Origin: SAR116 cluster bacterium
GTDB taxonomy: Bacteria > Pseudomonadota > Alphaproteobacteria > Puniceispirillales > Puniceispirillaceae
Assembly (NCBI GenBank): GCA_004212735.1
Contig: SHBD01000004.1
Span: 62,001 to 126,000 of the forward strand
Reading direction: 5' to 3'
Length of the DNA: 64,000 nucleotides
The translations under genes were made by a program, and so were the position numbers. Shown one piece after another: positions 17,641-26,414 of the stretch. Within the stretch, counting starts at the first letter, position 1, and each line of letters starts with the position of its first letter. Under the pieces are notes generated by a model. It did no database searches, was not told where the DNA came from, and saw nothing but the letters and a program-made list of their open reading frames with translations.

Positions 17641-17708
17641 GACAGTTATCTACCCTCCGACAATTACACCCCGCAACCGACACCCGGCAAGCGACTCCAG
17701 TCATCCCG

Positions 17709-18062
17709 TTAAAGGTCCGACAGTTGGTAGGCGATCTGCTTGCAGTCGGGATAAGCGTCCGGTTTGGCGGTTCGCACGCAAAGTCCAATCACCCCGTCAA
17801 GCACCCGCAAGCTATCGAACAATTCACGCGCCAGTGTTTCCTGCAAATCAAAGTGACGGGAGGCCACGATCTCCACTATGGTTTCGCGAATCACATCATA
17901 ATTGAGCGAGTCATTAACATCATCAGACACTGGTTCACTGACCGGAGACAAAAGTAACTCTGCATCAATCAGGACACGCTGCGGCGCGGCGCGCTCATGA
18001 TCGTAAATGCCAATACGACACATGCACTCCAGCCCTTCGAGAATAAAACGTCTATTTATCAT
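17709..18062 (-). CDS. folB: Dihydroneopterin aldolase
   Basis: A 117-residue enzyme of folate synthesis that cleaves dihydroneopterin to hydroxymethyl-dihydropterin and glycolaldehyde. The family start IFILEGLECMCRIGIYDHER-like block is present (RRFILEGLECMCRIGIYDHE), with the catalytic glutamate region YDVIRETIVEIV and QETLARELFDSL. The C-terminus VRTAKPDAYPDCKQIAY carries the expected KP motif. Length is normal. The other folate genes nearby (folP, folK) are not seen. Confidence 0.88.
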   Translation of the reverse strand: MINRRFILEGLECMCRIGIYDHERAAPQRVLIDAELLLSPVSEPVSDDVNDSLNYDVIRETIVEIVASRHFDLQETLARELFDSLRVLDGVIGLCVRTAKPDAYPDCKQIAYQLSDL

Positions 18063-18101
18063 GTCATCCCATCTGCAAATGAGTTGAAAGGGAATGTGCG
18101 G

Positions 18102-19061
18102 TTACAACCGATCGACAATCCAATCAGGATAAATGCCGCAAGCATCGATCATCTGGCGGGCCCCACCATCACGAAACAACCCGTAATCTGTCAGCAGCAC
18201 GCTACGCAGACCGAATGCCGATCCGCCAATGATGTCAGTATGCAGACTATCACCAACCATTGCCACACGCGACTTTTCGAACCGCTGTCCGGTAACCGCC
18301 TCAAGCCGGGCAAAGGCCATCTCAAATGCAGCAGCATGGGGCTTGCCATACCAGGAAACAGGCGCGTCAGCGTGTTTCATCGCCCGCAGCGCCCAATAGC
18401 CGGGTTCGACGGCAAAGCCATTGGCCTGAGGTGACACCACATCTGGATTGGCAACATGGAGTCGCCGCTTACGGTGCCGCATTGCAGCCTCAAGTCGATC
18501 CTGATCGTCATTGTGCCAGTCAATCGTGCCAAGAAACACAAATTCATCCGCCCGCTCAAATAAATCAGCGTCCTTGCCGTAGTGGAGTTCACTCCCATAC
18601 CCAAGTGGCTGTGAGGTGCCGCTAAGAGAGCCATAGACGATCTCCGCAGCGCGGTTTTCCAAAGCAACCTCAAGCGCATCGCGGCTTGAGACAACATGAT
18701 TGCGGGCGATCGGCAGGCCCCATTTCTGGTATTTCTGCCAGGCCATCTCGGCACCAAAGCTGGCACCATTGGTGAGCACAATGATCGGCACATGCCGTCG
18801 CGCAGCTTGCTCAAACAGCTCCTCAATACCGGGGATTGGCCCGTCACCGACATTGATCACGCCATATCCATCGAGGATTAAGGCATCGACCTCTGGGAGA
18901 ACATCAACAAGGCGCGACAGATTAGTAGGCATGACAGTGCGCGGGGTTGGCATTATCGGCCGAAGACTCTCATAGATCGTGATCACATCAGGCAATTTCA
19001 GTGCCTCTGTGTCCGGGAGCTGCAAATTTTTTAGGTCTAGTATAATTTCTTCTGCTGGCAT
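18102..19061 (-). CDS. HAD-superfamily hydrolase, class IIA (TIGR01459-like)
   Basis: A 319-residue HAD-type phosphatase. Motif I is DALILDGYGVINVGDGPIPG with the nucleophilic aspartate. Motif II is IIVLTNGAS, and the C-terminal motif is GKPHAAAFEMAF followed by VAMVGDSLHTDIIGG. The large class IIA cap lies between. The second aspartate of the usual DxD is a glycine, which occurs in this subfamily (DxWG-type). Substrate unknown; relatives are annotated as sugar-phosphate or nucleotide phosphatases. The start at 19061 follows a GGGGTG; the frame is open to 19112. Confidence 0.82.
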   Translation of the reverse strand: MPAEEIILDLKNLQLPDTEALKLPDVITIYESLRPIMPTPRTVMPTNLSRLVDVLPEVDALILDGYGVINVGDGPIPGIEELFEQAARRHVPIIVLTNGASFGAEMAWQKYQKWGLPIARNHVVSSRDALEVALENRAAEIVYGSLSGTSQPLGYGSELHYGKDADLFERADEFVFLGTIDWHNDDQDRLEAAMRHRKRRLHVANPDVVSPQANGFAVEPGYWALRAMKHADAPVSWYGKPHAAAFEMAFARLEAVTGQRFEKSRVAMVGDSLHTDIIGGSAFGLRSVLLTDYGLFRDGGARQMIDACGIYPDWIVDRL

Positions 19062-19116
19062 CGTTGATAACACCCCTGATAAAACTCTGCCTGACAGGCG
19101 GTCATCACCCAACCCA

Positions 19117-19617
19117 TCACGACAATTCAGCCGCCGTGATAAACTGTGAAAATGCCTCGCACCAAATCACCACAGCCGGAAATCCATCCACATTCACACC
19201 ATCCGGCAGTTGCAGCGTGAAATTGGTAAAGGCTTTGATTGATCCCACCTCTACCGATTGTGATTTTATAGCTAGGAAGCTCTCTTCTGTCTCGACAAAG
19301 ATGGGCGCAAAATACAGCCGGTAGTCGGGACCGGGCGACACGCTGCCATCCAACCAGACAGAGCCATCACCAACCATGATTGTTCCCTCTCCCCAATGCA
19401 GGCTGTCAGACCCCTCAAGATTTCGATAAAATTTGCCTAGTCTCTCGATGGTGGGCTGTCGAGCCGCGATCGCGGCATCATCAAGGCCTGTTTCCGCCGT
19501 AAGAATTGGTAAACTATAGACGCCAAGTCCGAATCCAATTGTCAAACCAAAAAATACATTAAAAATACCAAATAAAATCAGATTTTTACGGCATATTTCC
19601 GTAAGTGTCTGCAGCAT
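19117..19617 (-). CDS. DM13-domain protein, membrane anchored
   Basis: A 166-residue protein with an N-terminal hydrophobic anchor (LILFGIFNVFFGLTIGFGLG, about 13-32) and a C-terminal domain of about 100 residues. The domain contains TIMVGDGSVWLDGSVSPGPDYRLYFAP, SVEVGSIKAFTNFTLQLP and FPAVVIWCEAFSQFITAAEL. GPD..LY and the final VVIWCxxFxxF are typical of DM13, a domain with a conserved cysteine proposed to take part in electron transfer. It would face the periplasm. It sits just upstream of the HAD gene on the same strand. Confidence 0.72.
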   Translation of the reverse strand: MLQTLTEICRKNLILFGIFNVFFGLTIGFGLGVYSLPILTAETGLDDAAIAARQPTIERLGKFYRNLEGSDSLHWGEGTIMVGDGSVWLDGSVSPGPDYRLYFAPIFVETEESFLAIKSQSVEVGSIKAFTNFTLQLPDGVNVDGFPAVVIWCEAFSQFITAAELS

Positions 19618-19685
19618 TTTTCCCTCATATTGATGTCATGTGTCAGCTGTGCAAGCATACGCACGTGACAAATGGTTACAATCGT

Positions 19686-19715
19686 AATTTCAATGGCGGC
19701 AATTTCAATGGCGGC
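19686..19715. repeat. Two 15-bp tandem repeats in an intergenic gap
   Basis: AATTTCAATGGCGGC is repeated head to tail at 19686-19700 and 19701-19715, followed by a partial third unit (AAT). It lies between the divergent DM13 and enolase-superfamily genes. It has the same 15-bp period as the repeat at 14368 but an unrelated sequence. Confidence 0.8.
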
Positions 19716-19773
19716 AATCTAACCCCAAACATGGCCGCGTTACAAAGATGAATGAAACAGAGATAACCACAGC

Positions 19774-20994
19774 ATGAAGCTTGCATCACTTGAGACATTT
19801 ACGGTCGGCAATCCGCCACCCGGTTTTGGTGGCAGATATTTCATCTTTGTTCGCCTGCGAACAGCGTGCGGCATCAACGGTGTTGGCGAAATCTACAGTG
19901 CTGCATTCGGACCTGCCATTGTCTGTGCTATGGCGCGGGATGTTTTTGAGCGCTATCTTGCCGATCGCTCGCCAAGCCATGTTGAGCGTTTCTGGCACCG
20001 CGCCCACGGATCGGGCTTCACCCACCGGCCGGACAGCACCATGCAGGCTGTAATCAGTGGCCTGGAAATGGCTTGCTGGGATATCGTTGGCAAAGCATGT
20101 GATCAGCCTGTCTATGAATTGCTGGGCGGCAAGGTACATGAAAGGCTGCGCAGCTACACCTATCTCTATCCAACCGCAGAAGAGGATCCGGGCACCTTCT
20201 ACAATGATGCCCATGCCAGCGCCGAAGCCGCCTCAGCATGCGTGCGGGCGGGCTTTACCGCAGTCAAATTCGACCCGGCTGGCCAATATACCGTTTTCGA
20301 TGGCCGCATGCCTGATCTTGAGGCGATTGAACGGTCCGCTGAGTTCTGCAGTTTGATCAGACAGGCTGTTGGCACGAAAGCTGATCTGCTGTTTGGCACG
20401 CATGGACAATTCACTGCAGCCGGTGCCCTACGGCTGGCAAAGCAGCTTGAGGCGTTTGAACCGATGTGGTTTGAAGAACCAACGCCGCCCGATATGCCGG
20501 AGGAAATGGCAAAAGTCGCCCGCGGCACATCCATCCCAGTTGCCACCGGTGAGCGACTTTGCAGCAAATTTGAGTTTGCCCGGGTGCTGAATCATGGAGC
20601 GGCGGCAATTTTGCAACCCAATCTTGGGCGCGCTGGCGGCATTCTCGAGGCAAAGAAAATTGCCGCTTTGGCCGAGGCAAACTACGCCCAGATCGCCCCT
20701 CACCTATATTGCGGGCCCATCGTCGCCGCCGCCAATATCCAGCTTGCCACCTGCACACCCAATTTCCTGATTGCCGAGTCCATCGGCAAGATGGATGGGT
20801 TTCACGCCTCACTGCTAAAAACACCCTTGCAGTGGGAAGATGGTTATCTGATTCCACCAACAGCAGCCGGGCTTGGCGTCGAACTGGATGATTCGGTTGT
20901 CAAGGCGCACCCCTGGGATGGCAATCAATTGCATCTGGAAATGGGGCAAGACCCCTATGACCCGGTCCGCGATCGGCTTTTCCCGGGAGGATGA
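19774..20994 (+). CDS. Mandelate racemase / muconate lactonizing enzyme family protein (enolase superfamily)
   Basis: A 406-residue enolase-superfamily enzyme with an N-terminal capping domain and a barrel. Visible barrel residues are K165 (AVKFDPAG), E234/E235 (WFEEP), E260 (ATGERL) and H310 (APHLYCGP). The order Lys-metal-metal-His suggests an acid-sugar dehydratase or racemase. At the strand end where the first acidic metal ligand is expected the sequence is LLFGTHGQ (G208-T209-H210), without Asp or Glu. The substrate cannot be assigned. It is the only clearly catabolic-looking enzyme in its neighbourhood and has no transporter or regulator beside it. Confidence 0.85.
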   Translation: MKLASLETFTVGNPPPGFGGRYFIFVRLRTACGINGVGEIYSAAFGPAIVCAMARDVFERYLADRSPSHVERFWHRAHGSGFTHRPDSTMQAVISGLEMACWDIVGKACDQPVYELLGGKVHERLRSYTYLYPTAEEDPGTFYNDAHASAEAASACVRAGFTAVKFDPAGQYTVFDGRMPDLEAIERSAEFCSLIRQAVGTKADLLFGTHGQFTAAGALRLAKQLEAFEPMWFEEPTPPDMPEEMAKVARGTSIPVATGERLCSKFEFARVLNHGAAAILQPNLGRAGGILEAKKIAALAEANYAQIAPHLYCGPIVAAANIQLATCTPNFLIAESIGKMDGFHASLLKTPLQWEDGYLIPPTAAGLGVELDDSVVKAHPWDGNQLHLEMGQDPYDPVRDRLFPGG

Positions 20995-21106
20995 CCACAA
21001 TAGCAACCTGCGGGTTTTTGTGGCCAGTTATACCGGCTGGTGAGCAAGGTCTGTTTGATGACAATTTTTACCAGCAGGTGCTTGGCTTTTTGAGATGATT
21101 GTTCAC

Positions 21107-21134
21107 TTGACAGATGGTGCGCTTAGCGTATATT
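21107..21134 (+). promoter_or_regulatory. Sigma-70-type promoter of rplU-rpmA
   Basis: A perfect TTGACA (21107-21112) and a TATATT (21129-21134) are separated by 16 bp. This is the best promoter seen in the window and fits strong expression of ribosomal protein genes. Confidence 0.65.
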
Positions 21135-21146
21135 CCAGCCCGCATT

Positions 21147-21178
21147 CCGCTCTGTGACGCAGGGCGGTTCGTTTTTTG
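21147..21178 (+). terminator. Hairpin plus T-tract in the rplU leader (possible attenuator)
   Basis: CCGCTCTG (21147-21154) pairs with CAGGGCGG (21160-21167), with one T-G wobble and a 5-nt loop. TTCGTTTTTTG follows. It begins only about 6-10 nt after the expected transcription start and lies 126 bp before the rplU ATG. It could be a very early attenuator or a leader structure in an autoregulatory circuit of L21. Confidence 0.5.
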
Positions 21179-21303
21179 CCTGTATTGCACACCGGTTGAC
21201 ACGCCTCATGGCATAGGAAACGCGGTTAAAACAGGATCTGGTGGCAGCTTTCGCGTGGAAACGCATGGGTCACCGGCAGGACAGATAGATAGGAAACATC
21301 GCT

Positions 21304-21804
21304 ATGTATGCGTTGGTGAAAACAGGCGGCAAGCAATATCGCGTTGCCAAAGACGATACGATCCTTGTAGAACGCATTGCCGCTGACGAGGGCGCTCAAG
21401 TGATCCTTGACGACGTGGTCATGCTTGGTGAAGGGGACAAGGTGACAATTGGCACACCAACCGTTGAAGGGGCGGCTGTCAGCGCGACCGTCATGCGCCA
21501 GACCCGTGGCCCGAAAATCATCATCTTCCGGCGTAAGCGACGCAAGAATCATCGCCGCACACAGGGACACCGGCAGGATCTGACACTTCTCAAGATTACG
21601 GACATTGCCGAAGACGCAAAGAAACTGGCAAAACCAGCAGCGCCAAAGGCTGCAGCACCGAAAAAAGCTGCGGCGCCGAAAACGGCTGCTGCGAAAAAGA
21701 CAGAGACCAAAGCGGAAACCAAAAAGGCAGCGCCGAAGGCTGCCGCGCCGAAAAAAGCTGCGGCAAAGAAGACGGCTGCAAAGAAAGCAGCCGCTAAAAA
21801 ATAG
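21304..21804 (+). CDS. rplU: 50S ribosomal protein bL21 with Lys/Ala-rich C-terminal extension
   Basis: Residues 1-100 are a normal bL21 ([18 protein letters not shown], then [23 protein letters not shown], the 23S rRNA-binding signature). A 65-residue tail made almost only of K, A and P follows (AAPKKAA and AAKKTAAKK units), doubling the basic charge. Such tails are known in some alphaproteobacteria and are likely disordered and RNA-binding. The gene has its own promoter about 170 bp upstream and is followed by rpmA after 44 bp. Confidence 0.97.
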   Translation: MYALVKTGGKQYRVAKDDTILVERIAADEGAQVILDDVVMLGEGDKVTIGTPTVEGAAVSATVMRQTRGPKIIIFRRKRRKNHRRTQGHRQDLTLLKITDIAEDAKKLAKPAAPKAAAPKKAAAPKTAAAKKTETKAETKKAAPKAAAPKKAAAKKTAAKKAAAKK

Positions 21805-21848
21805 ATCTGCCTCGGCAATGAGCGCAACGCTGGAAGGATTGGAAAAAG

Positions 21849-22118
21849 ATGGCACATAAAAAAGCAGGTGGTAGTTCCCGTAACGGTCGCGACTCAGCCG
21901 GTCGCAGACTTGGCGTGAAGAAGTTCGGCGGCGAATCGGTACTCGCCGGCAACATCATTGTTCGCCAGCGCGGCACCAAGGTAAATCCCGGCTCAAATGT
22001 TGGTATGGGCAAAGATCACACATTGTTCGCACTTGTCGAAGGTAAAGTGGCTTTTAAAGAAAAGTCTGGCGGCAAGATGTTTGTGAATGTTGTGCCAATG
22101 GCAGAGGCTGCTGAGTAA
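21849..22118 (+). CDS. rpmA: 50S ribosomal protein bL27
   Basis: An 89-residue protein beginning [20 protein letters not shown], the conserved bL27 N-terminus that reaches the peptidyl transferase centre. It continues [10 protein letters not shown] and ends in [12 protein letters not shown]. No cleavable N-terminal extension of the Firmicute type is present. AAGGATTGGA lies upstream of the ATG. A terminator-like hairpin follows 45 bp after the stop. Confidence 0.97.
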   Translation: MAHKKAGGSSRNGRDSAGRRLGVKKFGGESVLAGNIIVRQRGTKVNPGSNVGMGKDHTLFALVEGKVAFKEKSGGKMFVNVVPMAEAAE

Positions 22119-22162
22119 ATCGCAATCTGAAAAGCCGATTACATAAAAGCAGCGCGTTGATT

Positions 22163-22195
22163 GGGGGAATGCCGACCAGGTTGTTCCCCCTTTTT
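22163..22195 (+). terminator. Intrinsic terminator between rpmA and obgE
   Basis: GGGGGAA (22163-22169) pairs with TTCCCCC (22184-22190) across a 14-nt loop, directly followed by TTTTT (22191-22195). It would end or attenuate transcription of rplU-rpmA 14 bp before the obgE start. Confidence 0.7.
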
Positions 22196-22208
22196 CGTAG
22201 GCAGACAG

Positions 22209-23243
22209 ATGAAATTCCTCGATCAAGCCAAAATCTATACTCGATCAGGCCATGGTGGCCCAGGTTCGGTCAGTTTCCGACGCGAGGCTCATGTTCCCTT
22301 TGGCGGTCCTGACGGTGGTAATGGCGGCCGCGGAGGCGATGTGATCGCGCAGGCAGTCAACGGCCTGAACACGCTAATCGATTACCGTTATCAACAGCAT
22401 TTCAAGGCATCATCTGGTCGTCCGGGCGCCGGCCGCGATCGCAGCGGTGCCTCTGGTGATGATGTTGTCCTGCGGCTTCCTGTTGGCACACAGATTCTGT
22501 CGGATGATCAACACACCGTTCTGGCTGATCTAACCTTTGAAGGACAGGAGATCATCCTTGCCAAGGGAGGCACAGGCGGCAAGGGTAACGCATTTTTCAA
22601 GTCATCGACCAACCGCGCACCCCGCAAATCGCAACCCGGGGAGCCTGGTCAGGAAATGTGGGTCTGGCTGCGGTTGAAACTCATTGCTGATGCCGGTCTG
22701 CTTGGGTTGCCGAATGCTGGCAAATCAACTTTTTTGAGCGCCGTATCAGCGGCCCGGCCAAAAATCGCTGATTATCCCTTCACCACCCTGCACCCCAATC
22801 TTGGTGTCGTTGGCGTTGATGCCAAGGAATTTGTTATGGCAGATATCCCCGGGGTCATTGAAGGGGCGCACCAAGGCGCCGGCCTTGGTCATCGGTTTTT
22901 GGGTCATGTCGAAAGATGCCGTGTTCTGTTGCACCTTGTCGATGCGACCAGCGAAGACCCCGTCGAAGCGTGGAAAATTCTACGTCGGGAGCTGGTAGAA
23001 TATGGAGGTGGGCTGAGCGATAAACCGGAAATTGTCGGCCTGACCAAGCTGGACGCGACCCCCGAGGATTATGCCGAGGAGGTGGCAACCGCGCTGCGCG
23101 CTGCGGGTACCGAGACCGTCCTCAGCCTGTCATCGGTTACCGGCGCGGGTGTGACCCAGATGCTCAGGTGTCTGATCGGCATCATTGAGGACGCTGTTGC
23201 TGAAGAAAACCGACCAGAAGAAGAAGAGCCATGGTCGCCATAA
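22209..23243 (+). CDS. obgE: GTPase ObgE/CgtA
   Basis: A 344-residue ribosome-assembly GTPase. The glycine-rich Obg fold occupies about 1-160 ([24 protein letters not shown] and GGTGGKGN). The G domain has G1 [10 protein letters not shown], switch region [12 protein letters not shown]3 DIPGVIEGA and G4 LTKLD. No additional Obg C-terminal (TGS-like) domain is visible; the protein ends with an acidic [12 protein letters not shown]-like tail. The ATG at 22209 matches the family start [10 protein letters not shown]. The end overlaps proB by 13 bp. Confidence 0.96.
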   Translation: MKFLDQAKIYTRSGHGGPGSVSFRREAHVPFGGPDGGNGGRGGDVIAQAVNGLNTLIDYRYQQHFKASSGRPGAGRDRSGASGDDVVLRLPVGTQILSDDQHTVLADLTFEGQEIILAKGGTGGKGNAFFKSSTNRAPRKSQPGEPGQEMWVWLRLKLIADAGLLGLPNAGKSTFLSAVSAARPKIADYPFTTLHPNLGVVGVDAKEFVMADIPGVIEGAHQGAGLGHRFLGHVERCRVLLHLVDATSEDPVEAWKILRRELVEYGGGLSDKPEIVGLTKLDATPEDYAEEVATALRAAGTETVLSLSSVTGAGVTQMLRCLIGIIEDAVAEENRPEEEEPWSP

Positions 23244-24376
23244 ACCGAGCAAGGGATATGCTGCAAACAGCGCAGATCGTCATCATCAAGGTGGGGTCAG
23301 CGCTGTTGGTCGATGAGCAGCAGAATCGAATCAACGAAGAATGGCTTGCCGGCGTGGCCGCAGACATTGCCAGCCTGCATGCGGCGGGCAAGAGTGTGGT
23401 GGTCGTATCAAGCGGCGCCATAGCCCTTGGACAGCAGGGCCTTGGCCTTCGTGGCAACGGGCTGCGGCTTGAAGAAAAACAGGCGGCAGCGGCAACGGGG
23501 CAGGTGATTCTTGCAAATGCCTGGATGATGGCTCTGGCCAAACACAACATCACCACCGCTCAGATCCTCCTGTCTCCAGATGACACAGAGACCCGGCGAC
23601 GACATCTCAATGCCCGCGCCACGATGAAAACTCTGCTGGAGCTGAAATCAATTCCTGTCGTCAACGAGAATGACACGGTGACAACCGCAGAAATCAGATA
23701 TGGTGACAATGATCGCCTTGCGGCGCGCGTTGCCGCCATGCTGAGCGCTGATATGTTGTATCTCCTCTCCGATGTGGATGGGCTCTACACGGAAAATCCA
23801 GCACTGAACAGCGCTGCAACGCATCTGGCCGAGATTGATGCACTCACGCCGGAAGTGCTGAAGATGGCGGGAAGCGCAAACGCTGCCTACGCATCGGGTG
23901 GAATGGTCACGAAACTGGAAGCTGCCCGCATCGCAACCAAGGCCGGCTGTGGCATGGTGATTTGCGACGGACGGCCGCTTGGACCCCTCTCCAAATTGCG
24001 TGATGGTGCGCGCTCAACCCTGTTTCACGCCGGTGCATCACCCCTCACAGCGCGCAAACAATGGATTGCCGGCGCACTCTCACCAAAGGGCTGTCTGACA
24101 GTCGATGCAGGTGCTCTTGGCGCCCTGCGCAAAGGCCGCTCACTTTTGCCAGCCGGCGTTGTTGCGGTTGAAGGAGAGTTTGAACGTGGCGACCTGATCG
24201 CTATTCACAATCAGGCCGGCGCAGTCATTGGCCATGGCCTGTCTGCCTATTCAGCGGGTGATGCCAATATCATCTGTGGCCATAAAAGCCGTGAAATTGA
24301 AACGTTGCTGGGGTACCGTGGTCGAGACGAGATCGTTCACGCAGACAATCTGGTGATGGTGGATACGTCCTCCTAG
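23231..24376 (+). CDS. proB: Glutamate 5-kinase
   Basis: A 381-residue enzyme for the first step of proline synthesis, phosphorylating glutamate. The amino acid kinase domain shows [34 protein letters not shown] and [12 protein letters not shown]. The C-terminal 100 residues form the PUA domain ([24 protein letters not shown], then [12 protein letters not shown]). The ATG at 23231 lies inside the end of obgE, pointing to translational coupling. proA follows after 43 bp, giving the full glutamate-to-GSA pathway. Confidence 0.96.
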   Translation: MVAINRARDMLQTAQIVIIKVGSALLVDEQQNRINEEWLAGVAADIASLHAAGKSVVVVSSGAIALGQQGLGLRGNGLRLEEKQAAAATGQVILANAWMMALAKHNITTAQILLSPDDTETRRRHLNARATMKTLLELKSIPVVNENDTVTTAEIRYGDNDRLAARVAAMLSADMLYLLSDVDGLYTENPALNSAATHLAEIDALTPEVLKMAGSANAAYASGGMVTKLEAARIATKAGCGMVICDGRPLGPLSKLRDGARSTLFHAGASPLTARKQWIAGALSPKGCLTVDAGALGALRKGRSLLPAGVVAVEGEFERGDLIAIHNQAGAVIGHGLSAYSAGDANIICGHKSREIETLLGYRGRDEIVHADNLVMVDTSS

Positions 24377-24419
24377 CGGCACTGGACCATGAGGCTCTCA
24401 AGTCAGGGATTGAAGACCG

Positions 24420-25703
24420 ATGACAGCTGAAAAAATTTCATCAAGCGCCGGTAGGCAACTGGTCAGTGAAATGGTTGAAACGGCGCGAGCAGCCCACAAG
24501 GAGCTGGCTGTCAGCAGCTATGAGACACGCTGCAATGCGCTTTTTGCCGCGGCCGGGTTGCTGCGTGCCAATAATGCCAACATTCTGCATGCGAATGAAG
24601 CCGACATTCTGGCCGCCACCGAAAAGGGCACATCGAGTGCCTTCATTGACCGTTTGACGCTGACCGAACAGCGAATTGAGGCCATGGCAGCTGGACTTGA
24701 GGCAATTGCCAGCCTGGATGATCCGCTGGGCGCAACGCTCGCCCAATGGACACGCCCGAACGGGCTGGATATTTCACGCATCTCCACGCCACTTGGGGTG
24801 ATTGGTGTCATCTATGAATCGCGTCCCAATGTAACCATTGATGCGGGTGGCCTGTGCCTTATGTCGGGAAACGCCGCCATTCTGCGCGGTGGTTCGGACA
24901 GCCATCAAACCTCCAAAATGCTTGCTGGGTTGATGTCTGAGGGGCTTGTTTCTGCGAACCTGCCTGGTGGGGCGGTGCAGATCGTACCGACCGCAGACCG
25001 CACTATCGTCGGTGCGATGCTGACAGCAACTGGCGAAATTGACGTAATCATTCCCCGAGGCGGCAAATCGCTTGTTGAACGTGTGCAGACAGAAGCCCGC
25101 GTTCCAGTGTTCGCGCACCTTGAGGGCATCTGCCATGTCTATGTCAGTGCCAATGCAGATTCGGAAAAAGCCTGTGCGATTGTGGTCAATGCAAAGATGC
25201 GGCGAACTGGTATCTGCGGCGCAGCAGAAACATTGCTCATCGACAAAGCGGTTGCCAGCACCATGCTACCCGAGATAGCAGGACAATTGCGCGAGGCTGG
25301 TTGTAGTCTGCGCGGTGACGAAGCAGCACGATCCATCTTCACCGATATGGACATGGCGCGCGAGGATGATTGGCGCACGGAATACCTCGACAGCATCATC
25401 TCGGTAAAAGTCGTTGATGGTCTGGACGCCGCGATTGCGCATATTGACCTCTACGGGTCTGACCATACGGATTGCATTGTCACTGAAAATGTTGATGAGG
25501 CTGACGGGTTTCTTGCGCGGGTAGACAGCGCCATTGTCATGGTCAACGCTTCCACCCAGTTCGCTGATGGTGGCGAGTTTGGCATGGGCGCAGAGATTGG
25601 CATTGCCACGGGACGGATGCATGCGCGTGGCCCTGTCGGTGCGGCGCAGTTGACAAGTTTCAAATATGTTGTCAGAGGCGATGGTCAAACTCGGCCAGCA
25701 TGA
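24420..25703 (+). CDS. proA: Gamma-glutamyl phosphate reductase
   Basis: A 427-residue NADPH-dependent enzyme of the aldehyde dehydrogenase fold that reduces gamma-glutamyl phosphate to glutamate semialdehyde. Visible marks are GVIGVIYESRPNVTIDAGGLCLMSGNA, IIPRGGKSLV, the catalytic cysteine region MRRTGICGAAETLLI, and the C-terminal VNASTQFADGGEFGMGAEIGIAT with ARGPVGAAQLTSFKY. It follows proB directly. nadD starts 11 bp after its stop if the ATG at 25714 is used. Confidence 0.97.
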   Translation: MTAEKISSSAGRQLVSEMVETARAAHKELAVSSYETRCNALFAAAGLLRANNANILHANEADILAATEKGTSSAFIDRLTLTEQRIEAMAAGLEAIASLDDPLGATLAQWTRPNGLDISRISTPLGVIGVIYESRPNVTIDAGGLCLMSGNAAILRGGSDSHQTSKMLAGLMSEGLVSANLPGGAVQIVPTADRTIVGAMLTATGEIDVIIPRGGKSLVERVQTEARVPVFAHLEGICHVYVSANADSEKACAIVVNAKMRRTGICGAAETLLIDKAVASTMLPEIAGQLREAGCSLRGDEAARSIFTDMDMAREDDWRTEYLDSIISVKVVDGLDAAIAHIDLYGSDHTDCIVTENVDEADGFLARVDSAIVMVNASTQFADGGEFGMGAEIGIATGRMHARGPVGAAQLTSFKYVVRGDGQTRPA

Positions 25704-25713
25704 AGGTGCCGGC

Positions 25714-26340
25714 ATGGCGCACCGTCGACATTTGACACCCTCTTTGTTTCATGATTCGCGGCGTCGGAGTGTCGGGTTGATTGGTGGTTCCTTCAACCCA
25801 GCCCATGATGGCCATCTGCATATGGCAATGTTGGCTAGAAAAATTCTTGGTCTTGATGAAATCTGGTGGATGGTAACGCCACAAAATCCGCTCAAACCAT
25901 CAGAGGATATGTCGCTACTACAGAATCGACTGGCATATGCGCGCAAACTTGTCGGCAAGAGAACCTGCATTCGGGTGATCGCACCAGAATTGGGCGCACG
26001 CAACAACTATACATTCAATACACTGAATTTATTAAATAAAGTTGCCCCAAGAATGAATTTCATCTGGATCATGGGAGCCGATAATTTGGTCCAATTTCAC
26101 AAATGGCACCGGTACGGTGACATTGTACACCATATCCCCATTGCCGTAATTGACCGACCGGGCTATTCTTATGCTGCGTTGAGCGTCGGAAGGTTGATTT
26201 TGTCCCGCCGCGTTCCGGCAAGACGGCTTGGAAAGCTGGAACGTGAAAACCGGGCAAAACCACCTATCTGGTGCTTCATATCGGAACGCCGACACCATGC
26301 GTCGGCAACTGCGCTTCGGGCGTTGGGTTTGAAATTATAG
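25714..26340 (+). CDS. nadD: Nicotinate-nucleotide adenylyltransferase
   Basis: A 208-residue enzyme that adenylates nicotinic acid mononucleotide in NAD synthesis. The nucleotidyltransferase motif GLIGGSFNPAHDGHLHMA holds the (H)xGH signature. IWWMVTPQNPLK, FIWIMGADNLVQFHKWHRY and the C-terminal ISERRHHASATALR follow (the usual final motif is ISSTxIR). The start is set at 25714 by AAGGTG 5 nt upstream; the frame is open to 25666, which would overlap proA. It is followed by rsfS, as in many bacteria. Confidence 0.93.
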   Translation: MAHRRHLTPSLFHDSRRRSVGLIGGSFNPAHDGHLHMAMLARKILGLDEIWWMVTPQNPLKPSEDMSLLQNRLAYARKLVGKRTCIRVIAPELGARNNYTFNTLNLLNKVAPRMNFIWIMGADNLVQFHKWHRYGDIVHHIPIAVIDRPGYSYAALSVGRLILSRRVPARRLGKLERENRAKPPIWCFISERRHHASATALRALGLKL

Positions 26341-26414
26341 GCGGTATTTTTTTACGAAGCCTGTTTTATTGACCCAGCAATCAGGCAAACTTTTGGAGAG
26401 ACATCATTACTAAA

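Larger units (their letters stand above)
20995..21303 (+). other. 309-bp intergenic region between the enolase-family gene and rplU
   Basis: No ORF is supported here. At 20995-21023 a stem of CCACAA with TTGTGG enclosing AACC/GGTT could end transcription of the upstream gene, although no T-run follows. A sigma-70-like promoter lies at 21107-21134 and a GC-rich hairpin with a T-tract at 21147-21178. The remaining 125 bp form the rplU leader, with GATAGGAAAC just before the ATG. Confidence 0.6.
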
